Part shown: piece by piece, positions 13,224 through 22,940 of the stretch | Position numbering within the stretch: position 1 is the first letter of the stretch | Layout: each line of letters starts with the position of its first letter | Assembly: GCF_903995425.1 (NCBI RefSeq) | Contig: NC_050452.1 | Span: 16,561,516-16,625,515 of the forward strand | DNA from: Onychomys torridus | Lineage: Eukaryota; Chordata; Mammalia; Rodentia; Cricetidae | DNA length: 64,000 bases | Direction: 5' to 3' | Translations under genes and position numbers: made by a program | The notes under the pieces: generated by a model | What the model was told of the DNA's origin: nothing | The model's input: only the letters and a program-made list of their open reading frames with translations | Database searches by the model: none

Positions 13224-13793
13224 ATGGTCAATTTTGTCAGGAAAGATCTCCTCAGTCAGCATTTCTGCACAGCTAATCATCTAGTTCCCCTTGGCCATGT
13301 GTGTTCATGCTGCCTGAGATCCTACAAACCACAAACTATGCAGGCTGACCAGCTGTACCTCCATAGAGCAGCTGATTGGACTGTAATTTTTAAATGTAAA
13401 CCCATGATGAAAAATTGTAGATCACTGGCTTGGCTCAGATTTATAAATGAAAGCAGAAAACCACCAAGGAAAAAGATGAAACTCCCTCTACCACAGAAGC
13501 CAAAACCAGAAAGAAATCTCCGGCTCGGTGAAAATGTATCTGACAGTCTTAATGAAAGAAGCGTGCGGTCTGTGATGTTGTTTTCCACTAAACTCCCTTC
13601 TTGGAGATTGCTTTTGTTTGTATGGAACCTTCATTTTACCCCTGTTTCTTCGTATTTTAATGCAGGCCTTTTACCTGTCAAGTTCAGGCCTGTAATGACA
13701 GAGAGTAGCGTAACTTCTATAATTTCCAATTTCCTTGAGATGTGCTCGAAGCAGAGATTTATTAAAGGACTATCACATAGATTTTTAGATTAA
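13224..13793 (+). other. 189-codon open frame of unknown status
   Basis: This is the longest open frame in the window that lies outside obvious L1 or ERV sequence. It begins MVNFVRKDLL. The middle is rich in basic residues and proline (PPRKKMKLPLPQ, about residues 78-90), and the end is hydrophobic. I recognise no domain, signal peptide or membrane segment. Its first codons abut old L1 sequence, so the ATG is not trustworthy. A pyrimidine-rich stretch ending in 'ttaatgcag' near 13660 resembles a splice acceptor, so an exon or unique conserved noncoding sequence is possible. A chance frame is also plausible. Confidence 0.25.
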
Positions 13794-14950
13794 AAAAAAA
13801 TTGTCAAAGTGACCTTTCTGTCCTTAGCTGCAGAAGTTTACTAACGAGTTTGAAGAACCACAATTATGCACTGTAGATCAAACAAATGTTAGAGTGGGAA
13901 ATATTATAAATCAGAAGTGATGTATGACTTGTCAGTCAAAGGCCTTTTATTTATGTGTTTTCACTCACTATAAATAACATATTCTTCAGCCCTCTGTTGA
14001 GAGACTGCTTCAGCAAAGCTGAACTGGACACACTTCTTAGTCCCACCATAAAATACTTTTACCTTTTACCATTTTTTTTTAGTTTTTCTTCCCCTCCTAG
14101 TTTTCCCCTTCATATGTCAGTTTAATTTAGTTTCCTTGGCTCTTCTAGTGTCTTGCACAATGTCATGTCCTATTCTTTAACAGTTGTGATTATTCAGTTG
14201 TTAAATCTTCTTATCAATAGTCCTTATCCAGAATTTCAGTTACATACTTTTTCACACTATTATATTTTGATCATCTAAGACTTAAATTATTAGCTGAGTG
14301 AATGGTTGATTGAAATCAGCCACCCACTGCCCCTTCTCTGTCACTGTGTTCTCTAGTGTCTCTGTCTCCAACAAAGATGGTCCTCTTCACATGACCCTTT
14401 GGCCATCTTTGCTCCTTGTCCTTCAGAAAAGAAATCAGGGTAAGAAGATACTCTGTGTATCAGAATAATTATGGTTTCTTAGTTTATGGCATGATTTCAG
14501 TTTCACTTTCTGTCTTGGTGCTTCTGTTGGGTTTTTGGAAATTTCCACTTATGCAAAGTCACATCATTGTATACAAATTGTAATGACAAAAATTCCCATT
14601 TTGGGTCTCTTGTCCAAGAAGACTTCTTGTCAGAGTCCAGATGAGATCATTAAATATGACATCTGCTGGACTTAGCGGAACACACAGTACCCTTATCTCA
14701 CTAAATGCTGGCCTCACAAAGCCTTCCAAAATCCTGCAGTCTGATTCTTTTGCTTTCCCATGAAGACCAGTGCAATCACAACTTCCCCTCAAACTGCTTC
14801 ACCAAAGCAGATAAAGCAAAAAGACTAAGGCCTCAGTTGATCTTGGATTTGTTTTTAGTCTATTAAATAGCCTGCTTAATATAACAATTTCAGATAAAGT
14901 CATAAAAGATATTAAGTAAAAAAAGTAGCTGATTCATTTTAGATTCTTTA
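13794..14950. other. Unassigned noncoding sequence
   Basis: No recognised repeat or gene. Confidence 0.45.
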
Positions 14951-14954
14951 AAAA

Positions 14955-15195
14955 TAAGGGTTTTTTTTAGACTCTAAAATAATTATATTATATTATTTCC
15001 CCCTCCCATTTCCTCCTTTCAAACTGTCCTATGTACCCTCCTTTCCTCACTCTGTTTCAAATTCATGGCCTCTTTTTCCTTTAATTATTGTTATATACTT
15101 ATATATGTACATATACATATATGTTCTTATGTACATAAATACAACCTGCTCAGTCTGTAAAATGTTCTCATATGTATGATTCTTTGACACATATA
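14955..15195 (-). repeat. Lx-type L1 3' UTR fragment, antisense (probable)
   Basis: The pattern 'cccctcccatttcctcctt', 'aaattcatggcctcttttt', a long alternating tatatgtacata stretch and 'aacctgctcagtctgtaaaa' is the antisense text of an Lx-like L1 3' noncoding region common in rodents. Confidence 0.5.
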
Positions 15196-15694
15196 AATAA
15201 AATTTTCTGTCATAATGGGAATCCTAGGAAGAGCTGCAGCATTCCTGGCTAATTGCCAATTTGAAGGCACAAGACAACATTGAGGCAAGAAGCTAGAAAA
15301 TATCTTCAAAGGCATATGTTGGATTGGCCATTACCATAGACTTGATTTTTACTGTAGAGTTCTGCCCTAGTAGTCATGACTGTCAGGGACAAAGCCCAAG
15401 ATACTGTAATGTTACATAGTGAGGGGAAAGTCCCTATACAATTTCTTCTTCTTATGCATTTGTAATACAACAAGAGCTTAATCAATAACTTTTTTCAAAA
15501 CTACATAAGCTATGTTTCATGAATGACTTAAAAGTAGGATTCATAGCATTCCCTCAAGTCTTCAATTTGGGTGTATTTGTGAACTATGTCAAGAAACTGT
15601 ATCATAAAATAAGGAAGAGATGTGTATTTTGACAAAAAAAAATTTGAAGGAATAAGAATCCAGGGGACATATAGATAAATATATGATACATATG
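15196..15694. other. Unassigned noncoding sequence
   Basis: No recognised gene or repeat. Confidence 0.45.
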
Positions 15695-15695
15695 A

Positions 15696-15737
<42 letters not shown>

Positions 15738-15756
15738 AATAGATGATAGGTGGATG

Positions 15757-15797
<41 letters not shown>
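15695..15797 (+). repeat. (GATA)n tetranucleotide microsatellite, interrupted
   Basis: Two GATA runs are separated by an impure stretch (ataaatagatgataggtgg, about 15730-15755). The total is about 100 bp. It reads as a Tyr-Leu-Ser-Ile repeat in one antisense frame, which is not a gene. Confidence 0.95.
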
Positions 15798-17352
15798 TCA
15801 TGTTTAATTGAGTACTGGGGTAATAAAATGCTAAAAGATTATTTTAAAAGTTCCCAAGTAGTTAATTGCAAAAACAATGCCAGCATATGAATTACCCTCT
15901 GGAATGGTTTATTATAGTGGAAGAGTATGTCAAATTCATTATGAACATTCCAGGTAAGAGCAAAAGCATTAGACAGCATCTATATAATATGGATACCTAA
16001 ACATAATATGGCTTTACAGCTTAGAGAGAAGCTTTATTAAGAGTGAAAAATGGGAGACACAAAGAATAAGAGCAAGATAGGAGGAAAGTGATACACAAGA
16101 AGGATAGTGGGGGGAATCCAGTGGAGCCTCTGCAGAGAGCAGCCTTCCTTTCTGAACCAAATGCTTTCACAGTTTTCCGTAGGGGTTCTCAGCCCAGCCT
16201 AATCAACAGAACAAAGGAAAGCTCTAATTTCTAGAGCCTCTTAGGCATGGTGGACATATCACATAATTTAGTTTACCACAGCATACTTGACAAGGAACAT
16301 GGAGGTGCCAGGTACCATAAACTGAGAACTGTCAAGTCCCTGCAAAATTACTTCTTAACTCTCTGTCTCAGAGATAACTACAAAGAGGGATAGACTGATT
16401 TAGACTATGATATAGGGCTAAAGGTTCAGGCCCATATTCTAACATAAAACACCATTTTTGAGTTGTCTGAAAACATTGGCTTTTACATTTTTAATTGACT
16501 TAAGATTTTCTTAACAACATGGGGACATATTGTAAGACAAACTATGTTAATTCCATAGTTGCTCAAGTATAAAGCTTATTTGGATAGAAATAAAAACATA
16601 ATTTTTGAGGAGTAGACTTATATGTCATGATCTGGCAGATATCTTACCTCCTATACGTGCTGATGTCTAATGGTTTGTAAAATGTGTGAGGGTCTCCCCC
16701 TGAAACATGCTATAGTATCTGGGCCGTTTATCATCATTATATGTGAATGAGGCATATCTATGTTTCTATCCAGCTTCACTGACAGCCCCATATGTCATGA
16801 GGCATGAATTAAAAATTTCTGCTTTCATAGGAATGCCAAGCCAATGGGGCTGAGAACAGTGAACATCTGCTGAATGGCCTGAGAGGTTTTACCAGCAGAA
16901 TGTAATATGAACTGAGCTTCTGTGACTCGGGGGTCACCATGCTGACCTTTTAGCATAACTATATTCTACCACCACTTCCCATCTTGTACTCTAATACACA
17001 CCTCATGTGGGTATACACAGCAGGAGCCAGTAAATTGATAACACTAGTGAGAAAATGAAGCATCAAGATTGTTTGTGCTCACACACTACTCACATCTAAT
17101 GACAGACATGCATGTAGCAAATAGAATGTTCATTGAAATGTGGATACCCTCAATTTCAAAAACCAGAGCTGAAGTAGGCTCTGAGGATGCCAGAGGTAAA
17201 GTATTTGATCTGTCACGGCTGTAAAGAGGTTCTGAAAGGCCCAGAAAATTCAGGACTGTTTTGTATTAGAAGAAAGACTTAAGATTTTGTTTCTGATAAT
17301 ATAACACATTTCAGGAAGTTGCACACACTTAAATTTTCACCAGAAACTTCAT
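15798..17352. other. Unassigned noncoding sequence
   Basis: About 1.5 kb with no recognised gene or repeat. Confidence 0.45.
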
Positions 17353-17367
17353 TGATTATAGATTTTT

Positions 17368-17465
17368 TGTTTGTTTTTTCTAGGCGCTGACCTCAAACTC
17401 ACAGAGATCAGCCTGGCTCTGCCTCCCGAGTGCTGGGATTAAAGGTGTGCACCACCGCCGCCTGG
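17368..17465 (-). repeat. B1 SINE, truncated, antisense
   Basis: Antisense B1 from 'ctgacctcaaactcacaga' to 'gtgcaccaccgccgcctgg'. It lacks the segment normally next to the A-tail. Similar flanks (tgattata.at at 17353 and 17466) suggest an imperfect target duplication. Confidence 0.85.
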
Positions 17466-17482
17466 TGATTATACATCTTTTT

Positions 17483-18183
17483 AAGATGTTTTTTGTTTGT
17501 TTGTTTTGTTTTTTGCCTATTAGCTAATTATTAGAAAACTATCTTTGATCATATTTAATTATCTACCACAACTTTAAAGTTAATAAGCAACACTAAAGAA
17601 ACACACCTTAATAGCATTTCACTACTTATTTTGATAGTTGCCAGACTTGACAATTTTTTTAGTATTTTAATGACTGTAAAAAAGGTAAGAAAGTCATTTT
17701 TATGTTTAATGACTATTCATTTTTCACCAAAAAAGCATGTGTAGCTAAATTTCAATACTTCCCTTAAGTGTTATGTAGCAAAAAATAAAAAAGTTAAAAT
17801 AGAAAATAGATGAATAAAGACACATAGGAGATGAAACTAGGAGCTTATCCCAACTAGTTAGAATATTTAGCATCTGAATGAAGAAAATAAATATTTGGGA
17901 ACGTGTTAAGACTATTATTTAAATTTAAGTTTTTACACATCTCTGGCATCAAAAATGCGACATTCTTGTAGTTTCTCTGTGTAGGGGCACATTTTCTGTC
18001 TCATAAAATTCAATCAAAGTATCCAGGATCACAGTCACTACTTTTATGAAAGAAGCTTCAAGAGTTCTGTCACTTGCCTCATTTGTATATACCAAAAAGC
18101 TGAGATGAAATTTACTATTCTCTTAGTGATGCTCTAGGATCATTTCCAGAGTGGGTCTCAATGTCCTCTTGTGCTGGCATCTT
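17483..18183. other. Unassigned noncoding sequence
   Basis: AT-rich, with nothing recognised. Confidence 0.45.
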
Positions 18184-18194
18184 AAAATTTCCTC

Positions 18195-18269
18195 GGTTGG
18201 GGATTTAGCTCAGTGGTAGAGCACTTACCTAGCAAGTGCAAGGCCCTGGGTTCGATCCTCAGCTCAAAA
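18195..18269 (+). repeat. ID SINE (tRNA-Ala/BC1-derived), intact Pol III boxes
   Basis: The unit begins 'ggttggggatttagctcag' and has a clean A box (tagctcagtggtagagc) and B box (ggttcgatcc), followed by a short A-tail. An 11-bp duplication, AAAATTTCCTC, flanks it at 18184-18194 and 18270-18280. The good boxes and clean TSD mark a fairly recent L1-mobilised insertion. The first bases of the usual ID start (gg) are missing. Confidence 0.93.
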
Positions 18270-18280
18270 AAAATTTCCTC

Positions 18281-18734
18281 TTTTTCACAATCCCAAGACC
18301 TTCTCCCTCCCCAAATCCTAATTGGTTTACTTGAATTTTTCGCGATCTTCCCCTATGATTGCCAGCTCCTACATGTGATCATCCAGGTCTACATTTCTTT
18401 GGTCTTTTTGTTCATGTTTTCATTTTGTCACCTTTTAAACCAATGACAGAAAAATAAGCATTCTTTAGTTATATATCTGACCATGTCTCTACTGCTTTAC
18501 TCTCAACAGATTTCCAATTTTCTTAGGATGAAGACAAAGGCTTTTAGAGCCTGCCTGGTCCCAATCATATTGAAAAACCATGTTTATTTTGAGCAAATTT
18601 TTATTTTTTTCCCAAGTATAGCAACCTTTCTCTTTTCACTCAGTTAAAGTTCCTTCCTTTGAGTCCCCCAACTGCACTAATATCTCTGTTGTTTTTGGTT
18701 GTTTGTTTTTACAGTTCAATGCCTCTGATTTTTC
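18281..18734. other. Unassigned noncoding sequence
   Basis: Nothing recognised before the start of the Lx block. Confidence 0.4.
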
Positions 18735-19052
18735 CTGTAATTGAAAAATAGATTATTTTCTCACATAATATATCTTGATTATAATTTCCCCTCCTTCTAT
18801 TTCTCTTTGTTTCTCCCACCTCCTCTACCAAACAAATCCAACCCCTTTCTGTCTCTTATTAGAAAACAAACAGGCTTCTAAGGGAATATAAATTATATAA
18901 TATAAATGTAATAATATAGAGATAAAACAAAAACTAAGGCATCATTGTTGTACAAGACAAACCAACAGAAGGAAAAGAGCCAAAGAGAAGGTTCACAAGA
19001 ATCAAAGACCCACTCATTCACATATTCAGGAGGCCATTTAAAAAAAAAAAAA

Positions 19053-19384
19053 AGTGTCCCTGTGTAAGCCCAAGGTTTCAAACAACCAGCTGATGCACTA
19101 ACGACAGATCATGGTCCCACAGACTGGGTGCCTTCCAAACAGATCAAGCTATTCAATTGTCTCACTTATCCAGAGGGCCTGATCTGATGACAGGACCTGC
19201 CTGTACTGAATCCACCAGGTTTAAATGAATCCCAAGGGGTGCCTTGATCCTGGAGGACATGGGAATGGAGGGGATGGGCTGGGGAGAAGATGGGGATGGG
19301 GGCGGGAGGGGGGAGGACAGGGGAACCCATGGCTGATGTATAAAATTTAAAACACATAATAATAAAGAAAAAAAAAACAAAAAA
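19053..19384 (+). mobile_element. 5'-truncated, 5'-inverted (twin-primed) L1 insertion
   Basis: Segment 19053-19187 is the reverse complement of the L1 3' UTR text found at about 61203-61325. Segment 19189-19384 continues in sense (matching 61349 onward) and ends in AATAATAAAG plus poly(A). About 20 bases of the reference text are lost at the inversion junction. This is the classic product of twin priming during L1 integration. It lies in the antisense Lx and belongs to the same L1 family as the full-length copy at 52497. Confidence 0.88.
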
Positions 19385-19580
19385 ACACTAAACTGGAAGC
19401 CATACTATATACACAAAGGACCTTTACAATAAAAGATGGAGAAAAAATTACAATAAAAAAGAAATCTGAACAGAAATAAAGCACTTGAATGATATTATGA
19501 GCTAAAGAACCTCCAAAGGTGCCATTGACTTTTTTTTCTATTGGCCATCTACTGCTGACCATGCAGCTACCCTTAAGGGC

Positions 19581-20300
19581 ACCAGGAGAACATGGCTAAT
19601 AGAATCAACTACACAGGGCTCATAGGGCTCACAGAGACTGAAACGGCAATCATGGAGCCTGCATGGGTCGATGCTAGGTCCTTTGCATGTAAGCTGTGAT
19701 TGTGTAGCTTGTAGTTTTTGTGGGACTCTCAACAGTGGGAGTGGAAGTGTTTCTGACTCTTTTTCTGCTCTTGGGACTCTTTTTTTTTTTTTTTTCTAAT
19801 GAGTTGCTTCTTCCAGCCTCAATATAAAGGTATGTGCCTAGTCATTTTGTAGTTTGCTATGCTTTGTTGGAAAAGAGCAGGCCTCCCAGGGATATCAACC
19901 AGACAGGGATTAACAAGTTACAATAAGATTAGTCACATTCACTCACATGCACACACATGGGCACACAGGCACAAATACACATGTATATTTTCACACATAA
20001 GACACATCCCATTACCAACAAGGATGTGTAAATATGGTCAAAGCTCATTGTAAGAAGTTCTTAAGTGCCTAATAATATTTTTAAATGAAATATTGAGTCT
20101 TTTGAAGATAAACACTATGTAAGGAATCTATCAATATCCCTAGGAGGCTTGCTCTTTTCTGAAGGGAAATGAAGGATCAATGCTAGATCTGAGGGAGATA
20201 GGAGGTGGGGAGAGGGGGAACTTGGAGGAGTGGAGGGAGGGGAAGCTGGGGTTCACATGTATTGTATGAGAGAAGAATAAACAAACTAAATAAACAAAAA
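19581..20300 (+). mobile_element. Scrambled L1 3' end with inverted duplication and filler
   Basis: The left part (about 19585-19868) is L1 3' UTR in sense ('cctgcatgggtcgatgcta', 'gtgggactctcaacagtgg'). At 19869-19935 the same 3' UTR region runs in reverse complement ('agcaggcctcccagggata'). About 200 bp of unrelated sequence follows (19936-20130). The L1 3' end then resumes in sense at 20131 ('tccctaggaggcttgctct') and finishes with 'gagagaagaataaacaaac' and an A-rich tail. The filler resembles 24160-24478. A simple insertion would not have this structure. Confidence 0.7.
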
Positions 20301-20577
20301 AGAATAGTTTGTTTCTCCAGTGAGACTCCCTTGGAGAAAACAAAGTTTTCATTTGTAGGTATATATTAAACATAGCTTTTAGGTTAGGGATCAGGGCCAG
20401 CATCCACTTCTTTTTTCACCTCTCAGAACCCACCTGGTGTAGACCCATGTATGTCTTGTGCTTGCTGCTTTAGTCTCTATGAGTTCATATATGTGCGGAT
20501 CCTGTTGATTTAGAAGACCTAGTTTCCTTGGTGAACTCCATCCCTGTTTTGCTCTTATACTCTTTCTGCCTCCTCTT

Positions 20578-20626
20578 CTTCCTTCCTTCCTTCCTTCCTT
20601 CCTTCCTTCCTTCCTTCCTTCCTTCC
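20578..20626 (+). repeat. (TTCC)n microsatellite
   Basis: About 12 TTCC units run directly into the LTR start at 20627. A second short TTCC run lies at 22502-22524, at the other side of the LTR element remnant. Confidence 0.95.
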
Positions 20627-21218
20627 TGCTGTGGATATCGCTCTGTGTAAATAAAGTTCCGATTGGCCAGTGGCCAGGCAGGAAGTATAGGCAGAACAAG
20701 AGAGTAGAGAATTCTGGGAAGTAGAAGACTGGAGAGAGACACCGCCAGCCGCCGCCATGAGAAGCAACATGTAAAGACACTGGTAAGCCACAAGCCATGT
20801 GGCAAAGTATAGACTAACAGAAATGGGTTAATTTAAGATAGAAGAAGTTGATAACGAGAAGCCTGCCACAGCCATACAGTTTCTAAACAATGTAAGTTTC
20901 TGTGTGCTTTATTGGTTGGGTCTGAGCAACTGTGGGACTGGCAGGTAAGAGAGATTTGTCCTGACTGGGCAAGGCAGGCTACAAATGGCACCCAACGTGT
21001 TGACAAGAGTTTCCACCTAAAACCTGAGAAAAAAGATTCTAAGACGGAGCTAAAAACAGCTTCCTAATTGTCTCTCTCAAGTTAGCAGCAGCCTGCCGTT
21101 TTGAGCTACTATGGCAGGTTCCTGGCATGTGCATCTGACCTGCAGTGTGGCAGGAGTGAGGAATCTACAAGCGGCACTTTACTCTGCTGCATGGTGGATT
21201 TAGCCTTTGCTGGTTAAA

Positions 21219-21296
21219 AAAGAAGAAGAAGAAGAAGAAGAAGAAGAAGAAGAAGAAGAAGAAGAAGAAGAAGAAGAAGAAGCAGCAGCAGCAGCT
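21219..21296 (+). repeat. (AAG)n then (CAG)n trinucleotide tract inside LTR element
   Basis: About 21 AAG units followed by about 5 CAG units. The homologous spot in the copy at 58565-60688 (near 60070-60090) has only a short poly(T)-rich stretch on the + strand, so this expansion is specific to this copy. In-frame it reads as poly-Glu or poly-Ser, which is not evidence for a gene. Confidence 0.93.
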
Positions 21297-21450
21297 TCTG
21301 GGCTATGTGCTGCTTTGATAGAACTGCTTCTGATAGTTGATGGTACACATGGCTCCAGACCCAGAGCTGGCGGTAAACTGTACCACCGCCATGTTGGGAA
21401 GCTGAGGTGGGTGGAGCCAGCAGCCACAGCGGTATTTCAGTCTTACAAAG

Positions 21451-21729
21451 ATGGATATTACACAGAGAATCTGGTTTGTCTTGTCTTTGGGATTTTTAAC
21501 CACAGAAAAAGATTTGATCATAAAAGCTGTTGAGTTAAACAAAAATGTAAATTTTAAAGGTACCTTGACTTTGAAATTTGGATATAAGGATATGTTGCTT
21601 TGGAAAAGAGTCTCTGCTTTTGTTTCCACAGAAAACCAGAGGCTGTGGATTTGTTCCAGATTAAGATACATCAGGTTTGATCAGCCAAGACCACCTGAAA
21701 GGTCTCCAATGACACAATGGCCCAGATGA
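21451..21729 (+). other. 92-codon open frame inside mys-like element, shared with second copy
   Basis: The frame begins MDITQRIWF and ends MTQWPR. The same frame with two amino-acid differences is present at 59636-59914 (minus strand). Hand comparison shows about 5 base differences in 279. No domain is recognised. A second shared frame begins MVSRQLAQRF at 21743. These may be chance frames in a recently amplified repeat. Confidence 0.35.
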
Positions 21730-22524
21730 TCCAACATCCAGAATGGTTTCAAGGCAACTGGCTCAGAGGTTCACCCTAATGGACTACTCCATAATCCTAA
21801 AATTTTCTTTGTGTCCCCATAAGATACAGCGCTCCCCTCCAGCAGGAAGTAGTAAGAAAAACTATGCCCAAATTCCCAGCTGGCTTTGGAGATGGAATTG
21901 GCTCACTCCTTCTCTAAACCCAAGCACATTGTTAAAAGAAAAGGTTAAGAGGTTAAGAGATTCTTGTGTCCCAAACCAGAAGAGCCCTCTGGTGTGGAAC
22001 AGAGAAAAACCAATATTTTATTTAAAACAGGTTAATTATAAATGCAATCTCTTTCTAAAGATAAAAAGGGGATATGATATAAATATGATAGGATGAAAGG
22101 GTAGATTAAGGAACTTACTTCTAAAGAGCAACAACTTGTTTAAAATGTTTTACATTGGTATAGATTTTAGTCTATTGATACAAACTTAAAGTTAATTTTG
22201 TTATACTCTGTGTATATTTCTACTCTTGTTTAAGGTATTATGTTTGTACAGCTCATTTAAAATTGTAATGGATAATTAAAGATAGATTAATAACTAGTCA
22301 TCTATGATAATCATACTCGTAGCCATGTTAGTTAAGTCTTCTAGGTATACATAGAGATATTTCAGATAGATAGGTAATCTTCAACCACATCAAAGACCTC
22401 AGAAGGATATAATATTACCTGAGAACCGGGAGAAGGATGTAAGCATTTTTCAGGAGTCTTGCAAGAGTAGACAGAGACAGCTGGCAGCCTGGACAGTCAC
22501 CTAATGTTCCTTCCTTCCTTCCTT

Positions 22525-22677
22525 TCTTTCTTATGTATCCAGCATATATATGACTGCAGGCACCAGATCTCATTACAGATGGTTGTGAGCCATCATGTGG
22601 TTACTGGGAATTGAACTCAAGACCTCTGGAAGAGTAGTCAGTGCTCTTAACCTCTGAGCCATCTCTCCAGCCCTAAA
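22525..22677 (-). repeat. B2 SINE, antisense
   Basis: Antisense B2 head 'gagccatctctccagccc' sits at the right end, with 'gttgtgagccatcatgtgg' and 'ggcaccagatctcattaca' to the left. It lies between the LTR element remnant and a B1. Confidence 0.92.
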
Positions 22678-22681
22678 AGAA

Positions 22682-22849
22682 CTTTTTTTTTTTTTTTTGG
22701 TTTTTCAAGACAGGGTTTCTCTGTGTAGTTTTGTGCCTTTCCTGGAACTCATTCTGCAGACCAGGCTGCCCTCAAACTCACAGAGATCTGCCTGGCTCTG
22801 CCTCCTGAGTGCTGGGATTAAAGGCTTGTGCCACCACTGCCCTGTAGCC
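22682..22849 (-). repeat. B1 SINE, antisense, near full length
   Basis: A T-run of about 18 is followed by 'ggtttttcaagacagggtt', 'tctgcctggctctgcctcc' and 'gtgctgggattaaaggctt'. This is a clear B1 with its A-tail on the left. The sequence right of it, cctcttct, also ends the Lx piece at 20580, so the Lx resumes here. Confidence 0.93.
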
Positions 22850-22940
22850 CCCTCTTCTATAGGGGTCACTGAGCTCTGAGGGGAGGGATTCTATGGAGAC
22901 AGAATCTTCTTACAGTTGGGTATTCCAAGGTCTCTTACTC

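Larger units (their letters stand above)
20627..22500 (+). mobile_element. Partial mys-like non-autonomous LTR retrotransposon (5' LTR plus interior, no 3' LTR)
   Basis: The 5' LTR occupies 20627-20983 (TGCTGTGG...CTACA, 357 bp). It is followed at 20986 by a primer-binding-site-like 'tggcacccaacgtgttg', resembling a tRNA-Lys-type site. The interior shares most of its length with the complete copy at 58565-60688 (reverse strand), then diverges after about 22310. No polypurine tract or 3' LTR follows, so the 3' end is truncated or rearranged. I see no gag, pro, pol or env. A 92-codon frame at 21451-21729 is shared with the other copy. LTR sequence differs from the other copy at about 18 positions plus an 11-base deletion near its 3' end (hand alignment). 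Confidence 0.82.
18735..22940 (-). mobile_element. Old Lx-type L1 3' region, antisense, split into four pieces by nested insertions
   Basis: Four separated pieces join in order into one antisense Lx-type L1 noncoding stretch: 18735-19052, 19385-19580, 20301-20580 and 22850-22940. Continuity shows where phrases run across the gaps: 'cacatattcaggaggcc' to 'aacactaaactggaagcc', 'ctgaccatgcagctaccc' to 'gtttctccagtgagactc', and 'ctttctgcctcctcttctt' to 'ggtcactgagctctgagg'. The gaps hold a 5'-inverted L1, a scrambled L1 3' end, and a partial LTR element with SINEs. The Lx is therefore the oldest layer. Confidence 0.75.

Noticed and set aside
15695..15797. CRISPR-like regular repeat
   Set aside because: A pure tetranucleotide GATA microsatellite without spacers, in a eukaryotic nuclear context.
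18195..18269. Functional tRNA gene
   Set aside because: It has tRNA-like A and B boxes but is an ID SINE: A-tail, flanking target duplication, and no full tRNA cloverleaf.
20391..20805. Open frames of 78-135 codons antisense across 20.4-20.8 kb
   Set aside because: They run through the (TTCC)n tract and the LTR, giving RKEG repeats. The same LTR text gives similar frames at 58754-58983 and 60510-60799.
20627..22500. Direct partner provirus of the 58565-60688 element by segmental duplication
   Set aside because: Flanks are unrelated and each copy has its own context (TTCC repeat versus GATGAG TSD in L1), so they are independent insertions.
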